From NCBI RefSeq assembly GCF_018861315.1, contig NZ_JAHLDL010000013.1, positions 1-64,000 on the forward strand: DNA of 64,000 nucleotides, written 5' to 3'. Each line of letters starts with the position of its first letter. The first letter of the stretch is position 1. Origin of the DNA: Clostridium bowmanii (GTDB lineage Bacteria > Bacillota > Clostridia > Clostridiales > Clostridiaceae). Shown here piece after piece: positions 37,219-45,993 of the stretch. The position numbers were made by a program, and so were the translations under genes. A model generated the notes under the pieces. That model saw nothing but the letters and a program-made list of their open reading frames with translations. It did no database searches and was not told the origin of the DNA.

Positions 37219-37689
37219 TTAACGATTAACATACTTGTTGTAAAAATTTTCATCACTTGATGATAGATACATAATTCCTTCAACAAATCCAATTAGAGCT
37301 GGTATATAAGTCCAACAAAATACTAAATATAGAATTTCTTTTCCATTTTTGCCTAAATAAAATTTATGTATTCCCAAACCCCCAAGAAAAATGGCAAGTA
37401 ATCCAGCAGTAGTTTTACTTTTATATTTAACAGGAAAACCTGCTGGATTATACATAAGCGGTGCTTGTTGTGATTGATACTGCTGCTCCTGATATTGTGG
37501 TGCTTGTGGAGATTGGTACTGTTGGGATTGGTATTGTGGTGCTTGTGGTGGCTGTGGTGATTGGTATTGCTGTGTTTGTTGTACTTGGTGTTGTGCAGAC
37601 TGAGCGGCTATAGATTCGCCACAGTATTTACATTCTGTTGCATTTAAATCAATTGACGCTCCACAGGCTGGGCATTTCTTTTCACTCAT
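37219..37689 (-). CDS. Zinc-ribbon, Gln/Pro-rich, TM2-domain membrane protein
   Basis: 156 residues in three parts: an N-terminal zinc ribbon (CPACGASIDLNATECKYCG), a low-complexity linker of repeated QYQSPQAP-like units (about residues 30-80), and a C-terminal TM2 domain with two helices (TTAGLLAIFLGGLGIHKFYLG, then ILYLVFCWTYIPALIGFVEGI). Zinc-ribbon/TM2 proteins are widespread in Firmicutes with no assigned function. AAGGAGAG precedes the ATG. It is followed on the same strand by a DUF2628-like gene. Confidence 0.85.
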   Translation of the reverse strand: MSEKKCPACGASIDLNATECKYCGESIAAQSAQHQVQQTQQYQSPQPPQAPQYQSQQYQSPQAPQYQEQQYQSQQAPLMYNPAGFPVKYKSKTTAGLLAIFLGGLGIHKFYLGKNGKEILYLVFCWTYIPALIGFVEGIMYLSSSDENFYNKYVNR

Positions 37690-37720
37690 TGAAATCTCTC
37701 CTTCAAAATATTTATTCTAA

Positions 37721-38065
37721 CTAAAATTTACTAGGAAACTGTGTCTTGTTTTTTTCTAAATTGTAATAACAATAATTACCCCTTATACCCCAATATATAG
37801 AGAGTCCTAGACCTATCCATGTTACATCCATACTAGTTAATAAAATATTCACTGCTAAACTCGCTAAAGACAATCCCCATAATCCCTTTGTAAATCCACA
37901 AATCCATGAAAAAAAGAATGCACTCCAATTCCACTTTCCTTTATATGTTTCGTTGCTTTCTCCTATCTTACGGAACTCTTCTTGATATACATCTAACTTT
38001 GCAGTATTGTTTATGAAAATCACTTCTGCAGTAAAAGGGGTTCTAAGTATGTGTTTTTTCGACAA
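37721..38065 (-). CDS. DUF2628-like membrane protein with unclear start
   Basis: 114 codons. GKWNWSAFFFSWICGFTKGLWG followed by a second helix and RGNYCYYNLEK is the DUF2628 pattern. Related in arrangement to the protein at 48149-48664 (KSGWNWASCLCGTFWLGYRKMY). The only available start is TTG 38065, and no ribosome binding site precedes it, so the N-terminus (often a zinc ribbon) may have been lost. It lies 31 bases upstream of the TM2 gene and may be transcribed with it. Possibly a pseudogene. Confidence 0.6.
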   Translation of the reverse strand: MSKKHILRTPFTAEVIFINNTAKLDVYQEEFRKIGESNETYKGKWNWSAFFFSWICGFTKGLWGLSLASLAVNILLTSMDVTWIGLGLSIYWGIRGNYCYYNLEKNKTQFPSKF

Positions 38066-38141
38066 TTTTCTTATTTACTCGCAAATTTACTTATCTTAAC
38101 TAAAAATGCTTAAGTTATGACCATTAGTCACAATAAAATAA

Positions 38142-38178
38142 AAGCGCCACAAACAATTAGTGCTTGCAGCGCTTAATA
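38142..38178 (-). terminator. Terminator for the small membrane protein gene
   Basis: Minus-strand AAGCGC/GCGCTT stem extended by CAA/TTG after an internal bulge, then TTTATTTTATTG. Confidence 0.6.
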
Positions 38179-38194
38179 GGATACATTATAGAAA

Positions 38195-38350
38195 TTATTT
38201 GGATGCAATTTTAATAACCCCACTTAGAATTATAATAAGAGCAATAATTTGATAAACAACAAATTTCCACTGATGGTGTACCAATTTGTTTGTGTCTTGT
38301 GATTGACTATAACTAGTATCCATATCTTTATTTTGTTTTAATTTATTCAT
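38195..38350 (-). CDS. Single-helix small membrane protein, 51 residues
   Basis: Starts MNKLKQNKDMDTSYSQSQD; the hydrophilic first half is followed by one membrane helix (FVVYQIIALIIILSGVIKI). GGAAGGTGA precedes the ATG and a terminator follows, so it is a complete unit. No family recognised. The upstream space (38351-38684) is AT-rich and includes, at about 38540-38600, a stretch resembling the closing block of the 140-bp intergenic repeat. Confidence 0.55.
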   Translation of the reverse strand: MNKLKQNKDMDTSYSQSQDTNKLVHHQWKFVVYQIIALIIILSGVIKIASK

Positions 38351-38684
38351 ACTATCACCTTCCTCTCTATATTATCTATGTTTGTATCCGAAAGCATGTT
38401 GCAATTGATATATTAAAATTGTTAAAACACATATAAGCCATCGTATATTTTCATTATACTACAGTATTCAATATATAGCCTTATTTTGATCTAATACATA
38501 CCAATATATACCAATCATACCTCTGTGCATTGTAACTTTATTGTTAAATTTAAATAAATTCTTGTTAAGTTTTACAAGATTCTAATAAAACTCAAATGAA
38601 TTTTTATATACATTATAGAATATTATTAGAACTTTTATAGTAGTTTATTATAAGATATTTTTGATCACTACAGGGGGATAAATA

Positions 38685-39263
38685 ATGAGAACAACCTTTA
38701 AAAAAAGACCTTCAATAAATCTTAGATTTGTAACCTTTGTTTTTTCTATACTAATACTAATATATATGATTTTCACTATTTTCTCCAGCTTTGAAACTCC
38801 ATTAAAAAAGCCCCAATATGTTTCACATGGCCCTCAATACGATATATTAATAAATAAAGATGATTTAGTCTCCTATTCATCTACATTTTTAGGAATGCAG
38901 TACTTATGGGGTGGCACAACACCAGCCCTATCGGATATTACCGGGAAATATATAAGCGGTGGTTTTGATTGTTCAGGGTTTGTGCAGTATATTTATAAAA
39001 ACTTCGGCATATCTTTGCCTAGAACAACAATGGATCAGGTAAACAAGGGTACATCTGTTAATATAAATAATCTTCAAATAGGTGATTTAGTTTTTTTTAT
39101 GACGAATCCAATTCTACCCTATGAAGTATCTCATGTAGGTATATATATTGGAAATAATAAGTTCATACATTCTCCGAAAGAAAATGATGTTATAAAAATT
39201 TCTGAATTAACTGGATATTATAAAGATAAATTTATAATAGGTAAAAGACTGAGTATTCCATAA
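38685..39263 (+). CDS. NlpC/P60-family cell-wall hydrolase with membrane anchor
   Basis: 192 residues: N-terminal membrane helix (FVTFVFSILILIYMIFTIF) acting as signal anchor, then an NlpC/P60 domain. Catalytic Cys lies in FDCSGFVQYIY, His in SHVGIYIGNN, with FIHSP after it; the QYLWGGTTP loop precedes. The family cleaves gamma-D-Glu-diamino-acid bonds in peptidoglycan peptides. No SH3 or other wall-binding domain, so membrane anchoring supplies location. AGGGGG precedes the ATG. Monocistronic. Confidence 0.87.
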   Translation: MRTTFKKRPSINLRFVTFVFSILILIYMIFTIFSSFETPLKKPQYVSHGPQYDILINKDDLVSYSSTFLGMQYLWGGTTPALSDITGKYISGGFDCSGFVQYIYKNFGISLPRTTMDQVNKGTSVNINNLQIGDLVFFMTNPILPYEVSHVGIYIGNNKFIHSPKENDVIKISELTGYYKDKFIIGKRLSIP

Positions 39264-39320
39264 ATACCTATTCATATCCGCTTTCCTAATATTTCAAAAT
39301 ATATTTATTTAGATATTATT

Positions 39321-39479
39321 TTAGTGAAAAAAATAAACTCCGCATGAGAATATGCGGAATTTGCCTATTGTATCTAAGTATAAAGGTAATTTTAAACTTG
39401 AAGTAATTATTCCAAGTACAATATTTAATGCAATACATATTGCCCAAAAAATTGTGATAAAGACCTTTTTATCTCTCAT
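39321..39479 (-). pseudogene. ECF transporter S-component, N-terminal fragment
   Basis: ATG 39479 has GGAGGT upstream. MRDKKVFITIFWAICIALNIVLG followed by LKLPLYLDTIG matches the start of vitamin ECF S-components (the 'DTIGT' motif), but the frame runs after DTIG straight into a hairpin (CCGCAT/ATGCGG, 39340-39357) with a T run and stops. So only the first helix and a half of about six remain, fused to a terminator. Confidence 0.6.
39334..39358 (-). terminator. Terminator fused to the ECF fragment
   Basis: Minus-strand CCGCAT/ATGCGG stem, 6-base loop, then AGTTTATTTTTTT. Confidence 0.65.
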
Positions 39480-39602
39480 ATAATAATACCTCCTATTTTT
39501 TACCTTTAACATAAAAAATTATATAAGAAAATTATTATTAAATCTAATTCACAATTTATATGGGTTTAACTTTACCTATAGATAAACCATATACTTAAGC
39601 GA

Positions 39603-40025
39603 TTACTTTTTAAAAGGATTCCTTATTATTTCTTTGATTTTATTTATAGTAGATTCAGTTAACGTTTCCTTGATATCGTCTGGCTTCATACTTGTTATCT
39701 CCCATGAATTATCACTGCAAACCTTCATTATTTCATATACCATTCCTCTATTTTCACTTTTTTCAGCTCCCCAGCTCAACATAAGTAATCCATCCTTTCC
39801 CCCACTAACAACCAATTCTATTTTTACCTTATTGTCATTTATAAACTTCATGATAATAACTGCCATAAGGGTTGATTGAATCCTATCATAGTAAGATTCC
39901 CTCATAAGTATTCTTATATCTCCATCGCTGTAAATATGAGGCTTAAATTCATTATGATTATTATATAAAATATCACTTATTGTTCTTATATTTTCTCCTT
40001 CTATAACTAAATTTCCTACTTTCAT
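39603..40025 (-). CDS. Unrecognised protein, 140 residues
   Basis: Soluble, mixed alpha/beta: VGNLVIEGENIRTISDIL at the start, a strand-rich centre (KIELVVSGGKDGLLMLSWG) and a C-terminal helical end (ESTINKIKEIIRNPF). No signal peptide, no motif I can assign. AGGAGGT lies 12 bases before ATG 40025, and a second ATG in another frame lies between them (a 19-codon frame overlapping the start), which may throttle translation. Stands alone. Confidence 0.55.
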   Translation of the reverse strand: MKVGNLVIEGENIRTISDILYNNHNEFKPHIYSDGDIRILMRESYYDRIQSTLMAVIIMKFINDNKVKIELVVSGGKDGLLMLSWGAEKSENRGMVYEIMKVCSDNSWEITSMKPDDIKETLTESTINKIKEIIRNPFKK

Positions 40026-40130
40026 ACGTCATATGTACCTCCTATATTTTCTAAAACAAATTAGTTTAACATCTTTCTTGCAACATAATTATTATATTTT
40101 ACTCCCTTTACATTGGTTTTATAAACTGTC

Positions 40131-41567
40131 TTAAATGTCTTCAACATAATTTTCATCCATATAACCAACACTGTATAATTTACCAAAACCATCTCCAGGT
40201 ATAATTACTCTGTATTTAGCAATAGCTTTTTTCTTTTGGAGAGTGTTTTGTTCCTTTTGAATTGACTTAATACAATCTTTTTTTATTATAACAGTTTTTC
40301 TTGATAAATTTCTATATCTCAAGATAACGAAGTCTTTGTTCGAATATAAACCATTGTCAATAAAACTTATATAGTGCCAAATCGCTAAAATAGGTACTAA
40401 TATAAATATATAATATCCATAAGGAACATAAATAGCTACTAAGCTCATTACTACACATTCAATTAATAATCTAAATACAAGAAATCCCATTAAAGCTTCC
40501 CTAGGAGACTTTATTAAGTCATAAGTTATATTCATTTCTGGTAGAATATCCTGAAAGAACTTATTGATCACCTCTCTTTTCCCACTAGGACAAATCACAG
40601 TGCTTCCTCCACCTTCTCCAACTTCTCCATAACCTGCAGTGTCAACTTTTAAAGAAAAGTAACCTAATGACTTTTTAATAACTCCCTCTACTAGTGTTAG
40701 ACTTTGAATTTGCTTTACTGGAATAGTTACTTCTTTTTTATCAAATAATCCATAAGATAGTTTAATATTATCTTCATTTCTTATAACTGTAAATTTGTAA
40801 TATTTTATTATAGTTGCAATAACAGATATCATCCATAAAATAAGCAACATAATAAAAATAAGTGTTACTCTATATTTTATCATACTTGTAGTATTAATGC
40901 CTTTAATTGCATCTTCACTAAATACTTGAACTTTTCTCATAACCTCTTTAGATGCTATATCCTGTATCTTAAAATAAGCGTTTATAATCATAAAAAATCC
41001 TGCCAAAATACCACTAGACATTAATGACATCATAAATAAATCTTTTACTGAACAATTGATTTTTTTTATATTTGCGCCTTCCATAATTTCAACGTTAGCA
41101 CTATTTCTATTTTCTTTAAATATGATGCTTTTAACTCTTAATGCTTCTTCCTTGGATAATAAAATAGATATTTCAATCCTATCTTCTCCCCTAGCGGTAT
41201 CAATTTCAAGTTTGCGCACATTAAATAACCTTTGTATTACCGAAGATGATATATCTGCACTTTGTACTTGTGAAAAAGGTACCATTCTCTCATGGGTCAT
41301 AAAAACTCCATGTTTAATAGACAGAACATCATCATCTAAATAATACCCATTTTTCTTCCATCTTACTGTGGCTAAAATAATAACTAGGAGCACAGCAATG
41401 ATTACTACTGAAATTACAGTATAATTTCCTCCATACTTCCCAGAAACTTTAAAACCTATTGATACTATTAATATGAAAAATATAACAAATGGGACTACTA
41501 TATTTTTTATAAATTTAAAAGTTTCTGAAAATATTATAAACTTGTGGGAATTTTTTAGTTCTCTCAT
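40131..41567 (-). CDS. Membrane protein with bacterial PH domains (YdbT-like)
   Basis: 478 residues: membrane pairs near the N-terminus (IVVPFVIFFILIVSIGF), middle (about 180-260) and C-terminal third, alternating with three bPH2 domains. VLSIKHGVFMTHERMVPFSQVQSADISS and IKLSYGLFDKKEVTIPVKQIQSLTLVEGVIKKSLGYFSLKV show the repeated 'VPxxxIQSv' pattern. YdbS-YdbT pairs are implicated in tolerance to lantibiotics and similar antimicrobials. Here the small YdbS partner is absent from both sides. GGGGGG precedes the ATG. Confidence 0.8.
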   Translation of the reverse strand: MRELKNSHKFIIFSETFKFIKNIVVPFVIFFILIVSIGFKVSGKYGGNYTVISVVIIAVLLVIILATVRWKKNGYYLDDDVLSIKHGVFMTHERMVPFSQVQSADISSSVIQRLFNVRKLEIDTARGEDRIEISILLSKEEALRVKSIIFKENRNSANVEIMEGANIKKINCSVKDLFMMSLMSSGILAGFFMIINAYFKIQDIASKEVMRKVQVFSEDAIKGINTTSMIKYRVTLIFIMLLILWMISVIATIIKYYKFTVIRNEDNIKLSYGLFDKKEVTIPVKQIQSLTLVEGVIKKSLGYFSLKVDTAGYGEVGEGGGSTVICPSGKREVINKFFQDILPEMNITYDLIKSPREALMGFLVFRLLIECVVMSLVAIYVPYGYYIFILVPILAIWHYISFIDNGLYSNKDFVILRYRNLSRKTVIIKKDCIKSIQKEQNTLQKKKAIAKYRVIIPGDGFGKLYSVGYMDENYVEDI

Positions 41568-41819
41568 CTACTCCCCCCTAAACAATATTTTTTATATTTA
41601 ACATATTATATTACTTCAGTATTTATTTACTAATAATATCATCCCATTATAAACCACTAAATTTAAAATCTTATTACCCCTATTCTATCATAGTATTTAG
41701 AACATTAGGACAATAGCATGAATTAAGAACAAATGTTGATGTAACCAATTATGGGTGTTACAATATTAGTAGAACAATATAACTTATATTAGCTTTATTC
41801 TAATTTTAGGAGGATTAAC

Positions 41820-42254
41820 ATGGGAAAAATGAGTTTCTTAGATAAAAAAGAAGATAAGGACCTAAAGAATGAAATAGCAGAGCTTACAGATAAGATGGAC
41901 CAGCTAACTTTGGTAATCTGGGCTACTGATTGTGCAGAGCATGTGCTATCACATTTTGAGGAAGAATATCCTGAAGATAATAGGCCAAGGAAAGCTATAG
42001 AAGCAGGCCGTGCATGGGTGCATGGTAAGATATCTGTAAGCGAAGCTCGTTGTGCTGCTTTTGCAGCTCATGCCGCTGCCAGGGATGCTGATGATGGTGT
42101 TGCTCGCAGTGTTGCTCGTGCTGCTGGTCATGCCGCTGCCACCGTCCACGTTGCTGGCCATGCTGTTCATGCTGCTAATTATGCCGCCACCAGCATTTCC
42201 AAGGAACGTACTTGGCAACACCAACACTTGCTCGACCTTAGAAAAAATTCCTAG
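41820..42254 (+). CDS. Putative immunity protein, Imm5-like
   Basis: 144 residues. After a charged N-terminus and short coiled coil, the sequence WATDCAEHVLSHFEEEYPEDNRPRKAIEAGRAWV leads into SEARCAAFAAHAAARDA and AARAAGHAAATVHVAGHAVHAANYAA, the Ala/His-rich helical pattern of proteins annotated as Imm-5 immunity proteins of polymorphic toxin systems. No toxin, WXG or secretion gene is adjacent. The second half is far richer in G and C than its surroundings, suggesting acquisition by transfer or constraint from alanine codons. AGGAGG precedes the ATG. Confidence 0.7.
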   Translation: MGKMSFLDKKEDKDLKNEIAELTDKMDQLTLVIWATDCAEHVLSHFEEEYPEDNRPRKAIEAGRAWVHGKISVSEARCAAFAAHAAARDADDGVARSVARAAGHAAATVHVAGHAVHAANYAATSISKERTWQHQHLLDLRKNS

Positions 42255-42272
42255 TACATTCAATGTACTAGG
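42250..42272. other. Hairpin overlapping the Imm5-like stop codon
   Basis: Perfect inverted repeat CCTAGTACAT/ATGTACTAGG with a 3-base loop, no T run. The half-site resembles that of the YtrA-type operator at 62763-62794, but the order of the halves is reversed. Confidence 0.4.
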
Positions 42273-42278
42273 GTAAAT

Positions 42279-42415
42279 CTAATTAAATTTGACAAGGTTT
42301 TTAACTATGGCTTAACTCTGCAAAGGCAATGTTTCCAGCATATCACTGGATTCCGGAGTTAAGTGTTAATTAAATTCTAATTAAATTTAACAAGATCTTA
42401 ATTAGAATTTAATTC
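42279..42415 (+). repeat. Intergenic 140-bp repeat, copy B
   Basis: Best-formed copy: CTAATTAAATTTGACAAG at the start recurs almost exactly (CTAATTAAATTTAACAAG) near the end, and CTTAACTC (42311-42318) pairs perfectly with GAGTTAAG (42356-42363). Located between convergent genes. Confidence 0.65.
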
Positions 42416-42423
42416 AACAAAAA

Positions 42424-42446
42424 AGATAAGCACTAAGTGCCTATCC
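42424..42446. terminator. Short palindromic terminator, same core as the TAGGCA module
   Basis: GATAAGCACT/AGTGCCTATC (42425-42445), with A and T runs on either side, serving the convergent gene at 42456-42776. Confidence 0.6.
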
Positions 42447-42455
42447 TTTATAAAA

Positions 42456-42776
42456 TCACAGATAATATATTACTCCAGTGTAGTTTATTTCTGAGTCTTC
42501 TTCATACTCTGCATAGTCAATATATGCACCTTTTAGCTCTATAACATTTTCATGTATGTCAAAGCCTTCTATACTTATTGTTTCTATTACATTATTTTCA
42601 TTAACGCAGGTAGCCAATGTATAATAATATTCTTCTTCCGCATTATATATAATTGTGGTATTTAATATTCTAAAGGTTGCTTCCTTTCTAATTAATCTAT
42701 CTACATTTACAATTTTCTCAAATTCACTTTTTTCCACTGGGTTATTAGTTTTTTGTTCCTTAAATAAAAAACTCAT
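42456..42776 (-). CDS. Unrecognised acidic protein, 106 residues
   Basis: Starts MSFLFKEQKTNNPVEKSEF; pattern of beta strands (FRILNTTIIYNAEEEYYYTLATCVN) and an acidic C-terminus (DYAEYEEDSEINYTGVIYYL). No signal or membrane segment. GGGGGGAAG precedes ATG 42776, so an in-frame start 51 bases upstream is rejected. Lies upstream of nothing on its strand but the terminator. Function unknown. Confidence 0.5.
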   Translation of the reverse strand: MSFLFKEQKTNNPVEKSEFEKIVNVDRLIRKEATFRILNTTIIYNAEEEYYYTLATCVNENNVIETISIEGFDIHENVIELKGAYIDYAEYEEDSEINYTGVIYYL

Positions 42777-42882
42777 TTTTATTACTTCCCCCCAAATACA
42801 TCTACTGTACTTACTTGTACAAAACATTTATCTCATTGTACTATATTATAGATAAAATGGATATATAAACCATAATTAATTT

Positions 42883-44142
42883 CTATATATTTTTAAGCGA
42901 GGCTTTATACCTCGATTTATCTGATTTAAAATATGTCAGTAAAATCCCAAGAAGCAACAGAAAAATATTTAGAGTGAATGGAAGTCTACGATCTATGCCC
43001 GAAAGAATTCCTGCAATCCATCCAAATGGGGAAGTAAACGCAACAACGATTACATATAATATAGCCATTATTCTAGCTCGTTCCTGTGGGTCTACAAGAA
43101 TTACTTGCATAGAATCCAAAAGTGGACTTATAAAGGATATACTACAAGCCTCTAAAATGATACTTATTATAAGAATAAAATATCCACTGTCTGGGGTAAC
43201 AATTAAGAGAATTTGGCTTATTATGAACAAGGAAAATCCAATAATCAAAGGCTTCTTAAATTTTAAGGCTCTAATTTTATGAACTAAGGTAAAGAAGAAT
43301 ATAATCATAATGGTGGAGCGTATAAATGGAAACATCCCTATGAATTTAGCTGGTATATGAATTCTTTCAGTTACTATAATTGCCCAAAAAGTATTATTAA
43401 CTACTCCTATTATACTCATAATAAGCATAATTCCTAAGGTAAGCAAAGTTTCTGGAGTTTTGAGTATTTGTATAAAAACAGTGGAATATCCCTTAAGTAG
43501 GTTAGGAATATTTGTGTGCTTAGTTTCTTCCATTCTAATCATGCCTTGACCTGTTTCTTTAGCATACTTATTGAGTATTAAAAACTTAGAGGTCATTATA
43601 AAAAAAGAAATAATATAAAGCACTCTAACGGTTGGTACCAACTCAAATTTACCTATAAAAAATCCTGATAGTGGTGCAAAGAATGCAGCACCTAACCCTA
43701 ATATATAAACCCAGGTATAAATATTAACAATTTGCTCTTTATCACAATCCTCAACTAATAGACAACTCCATGAATTCATTGTGACACGTGAAATACTATT
43801 TATAATAGCTGCAAGCACAAAATGAGAGAAATTTCTTGAAAATGCCCATATTAAGCAGGGAATGCTCCAGGATAAAATGTCAAAAATAAAAGTAGTTTTC
43901 TTCCTACCTAGCTTGTCTGTAATCACTCCTCCAAGAAGCGAAAAGATAATTTGAAAAAACATTCCTATACTGGCTGTAAAACCAATTTGGCTATCTGTTA
44001 GTCCTAAAGTATACATATATATAGAAACATAAGGAGCAAATAAATTAAAAGGAATACCCCATAGTGGTTCAGTATAAACACAGGCTCTAGGGTTGCCTTT
44101 TAGATGCACTAAGGTATAAATTAGTGGGTGTTGTTTTCTCAT
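42883..44142 (-). CDS. MFS transporter
   Basis: 419 residues, 12 predicted helices, with the MFS motif A in loop 2-3 as GGVITDKLGRKKT. SWSCLLVEDCDKEQIVNIYTW in the first half and a symmetrical second half follow. No substrate motif is visible; the family includes drug and sugar exporters. The start at 44142 has only a weak GGATAG site. It follows the HIT gene (ends 44167) by 24 bases on the same strand, so the two probably share a transcript. Confidence 0.78.
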   Translation of the reverse strand: MRKQHPLIYTLVHLKGNPRACVYTEPLWGIPFNLFAPYVSIYMYTLGLTDSQIGFTASIGMFFQIIFSLLGGVITDKLGRKKTTFIFDILSWSIPCLIWAFSRNFSHFVLAAIINSISRVTMNSWSCLLVEDCDKEQIVNIYTWVYILGLGAAFFAPLSGFFIGKFELVPTVRVLYIISFFIMTSKFLILNKYAKETGQGMIRMEETKHTNIPNLLKGYSTVFIQILKTPETLLTLGIMLIMSIIGVVNNTFWAIIVTERIHIPAKFIGMFPFIRSTIMIIFFFTLVHKIRALKFKKPLIIGFSLFIISQILLIVTPDSGYFILIISIILEACSISFISPLLDSMQVILVDPQERARIMAILYVIVVAFTSPFGWIAGILSGIDRRLPFTLNIFLLLLGILLTYFKSDKSRYKASLKNI

Positions 44143-44166
44143 AGCTCTATCCTGAGCACTAAGTGC

Positions 44167-44544
44167 CTATCCATCATGCTCCACCAAACTCTCTTTTAAA
44201 TTCCTTACCCCACCCCTTGGATCAGTTACATCTCCTATATATCTAGGAATTAAGTGCACATGTACATGATTTATGGTTTGTCCAGCATATGATCCTACAT
44301 TTATGCCTATATTATATCCTGCTGGCTCATATTGAATATCAAACATTTCTCGTGCCTCATGCATTAAGCTATATATTGCTTTAATTTCTTCCTCAGTTGC
44401 CTCAAAAAAATCAGCGAAATGCCTCTTTGGTATAATTAAACAATGACCATTATTTACTGGGAAATGATCAAGTATAGCATAGGTCAATCTATTTTCTACT
44501 ATTATTTCTGATTTACTATACTCGCAAAATATACATTCTGACAT
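44167..44544 (-). CDS. HIT-family nucleotide hydrolase/transferase
   Basis: 125 residues: CIFCEYSK at the N-terminus, ILDHFPVNNGHCLIIPKRHFADFFE, and the catalytic histidine triad HVHVHLIPRY near the end. Members hydrolyse or transfer from nucleotide phosphates (Ap4A, AMP-lysine, GDP-sugars). AAGGAGGAC precedes ATG 44544. The last codons run into a copy of the TAGGCA palindrome module (44151-44190), so the C-terminus (ESLVEHDG) may have been shaped by that element. Confidence 0.87.
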   Translation of the reverse strand: MSECIFCEYSKSEIIVENRLTYAILDHFPVNNGHCLIIPKRHFADFFEATEEEIKAIYSLMHEAREMFDIQYEPAGYNIGINVGSYAGQTINHVHVHLIPRYIGDVTDPRGGVRNLKESLVEHDG

Positions 44545-44591
44545 TATTCTTGTCCTCCTTATTTTGGTATTAAGATATGAATCCATGGTCT

Positions 44592-45053
44592 TTAATCTTT
44601 ATTTTCAGTTTTAAGTTTAGCATCGTACTCATCATTAAGATAATTAAACATAGCTGCGGTGATAATATCATTTTGTGGAACATCATTATATTCCATAGCC
44701 TTAAATACTATTTTTCCATCATCATACATCCGATATTGAATTTTTACAACTACCGGGGTGTCATGATACAAAACGTTCCCCGTGATTGTAACATACTTAT
44801 TCCCATCTTCAGCAGGGTCATAAATTTTCCAAACTGTATCAGATATGCCAGCATCAATAAGGTTACCCAAGATTACACCATCCTCCATTTTAGACTTCCT
44901 TACAGCTATAACTTCAGGTGATTCCTTAATATTGCTAATAATACTTTTCATTTCTTGCTTGGATTGCACATCGCAACCATTTATGGGCATTGAACCAATC
45001 GCAAGCAGTAAAATATAAGATATTTGTTTTAATAAACCAACTTTAATTTTCAT
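44592..45053 (-). CDS. Small secreted protein, possible lipoprotein
   Basis: 153 residues. N-terminal signal: basic start, hydrophobic stretch ISYILLLAIGSM and a lipobox-like INGC (Cys about residue 27). The rest is a compact domain with GNVLYHDTPVVVKIQYRMYDDGKIVFKAMEYND, perhaps one beta sheet. No family recognised. AAAGGGGGGC precedes the ATG. The HIT gene starts 48 bases downstream, so the lipoprotein, HIT and MFS genes could form one transcript. Confidence 0.6.
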   Translation of the reverse strand: MKIKVGLLKQISYILLLAIGSMPINGCDVQSKQEMKSIISNIKESPEVIAVRKSKMEDGVILGNLIDAGISDTVWKIYDPAEDGNKYVTITGNVLYHDTPVVVKIQYRMYDDGKIVFKAMEYNDVPQNDIITAAMFNYLNDEYDAKLKTENKD

Positions 45054-45384
45054 GATTTGCCCCCCTTTAGCTTTCTCATTATTATGATTATTTTTTCTTC
45101 TATATTATCTTGTAAAATTAATTTATATATTAACTTACATTGTTATTTTATTTTACCATATTTCTCACATAATCATTTGATAATTCTTATACATTCTTCT
45201 GTTACCGTTTAAATATAGTAATTTAGAAGGAGCTTTGTCCAATATGTCAATTTAATTGTGGATTTTATATAGCTAATGAGGTAAAATGTACATAAGCAGA
45301 ATATTACGATAATAGCTTGTTTTTCTATAAAAAATCAATCAGTGTACTAGCAAGCACACTAGATATTGAATGGAGGAATTTTAT

Positions 45385-45825
45385 ATGAATATTTTTTTAG
45401 TGGATGTAAACTCTGATAACTGGATGGAATGTGTGAGTTTAAAGGTTGCAAAGACTCAGAAGAATTTTGTAGCAACTAATTCATTTTCTTTGGCACAATC
45501 AAAATATGAACCTAATTGCACACCCCTGTGTATTTATAATGATAAAACTATGGTTGGCTTTGTTATGCTTAACGAAGAAGTGGATGACAAAAAAATTTGG
45601 ATTTGCAGGTTTATGATTGATGAAAAGTTTCAAGGGAAAGGATATGGCAAGGGAGCCTTGGTAAAAATAATTGAATACATTGTCAATAATTATGATTACC
45701 AGCAAGTATATCTTAGTGAAGCACCTGAAAATTCAATAGCTAAAGGCCTATATACTAGTTTTGGCTTTGAATTTACAGGTAAAATTGAAGATGAAGAAGA
45801 GGTTATGGTTTTTAAAATTAAGTAG
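45385..45825 (+). CDS. GNAT-family acetyltransferase, spermidine-acetyltransferase-like
   Basis: 146 residues. FLVDVNSDNWMECVSLKV opens as in the BltD/PaiA branch; the CoA-binding loop is in FMIDEKFQGKGYGKGALVKIIEYI and the C-terminal sheet in YTSFGFEFTGKIEDEEEVMVFKIK. GGAGG fits ATG 45385. Substrates in this branch are polyamines, but this is family-level inference. A GTGTACTAG half-site like that of the YtrA operator occurs about 45 bases upstream. Confidence 0.82.
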   Translation: MNIFLVDVNSDNWMECVSLKVAKTQKNFVATNSFSLAQSKYEPNCTPLCIYNDKTMVGFVMLNEEVDDKKIWICRFMIDEKFQGKGYGKGALVKIIEYIVNNYDYQQVYLSEAPENSIAKGLYTSFGFEFTGKIEDEEEVMVFKIK

Positions 45826-45852
45826 GACAAGTATATACTAAAATCACTTTGG

Positions 45853-45888
45853 TCGATATGGCTCAACATGCCATGTCGATTTTTTTTT
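45853..45888 (+). terminator. Terminator after the GNAT gene
   Basis: TCGATATGGC/GCCATGTCGA stem (one U-G) followed by nine Ts. Confidence 0.85.
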
Positions 45889-45993
45889 GAAATGCCTAAC
45901 TTTTCATTTGTACTTTCATAATAATAGTCAATAAGAATGGGTAGAATTATTCCTCCATCTAATTTACGACTAAAAAAAGAGGCCTAGGCCCCT

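Noticed and set aside
37440-37620. Tandem DNA repeat array or CRISPR-like pattern.
   Set aside because: The repetition comes from Gln/Pro codons in the TM2 protein linker; unit lengths vary and there are no spacers.
41949-42276. Overlapping frames on both strands within the Imm5-like gene.
   Set aside because: The alanine-rich GCT/GCC repeats keep several frames open; only the 41820 frame has a ribosome binding site and a family match.
44592-44921. Plus-strand frame opposite the lipoprotein gene.
   Set aside because: No ribosome binding site, hydrophobic AT-driven composition, and the minus strand has a signal peptide and good start.
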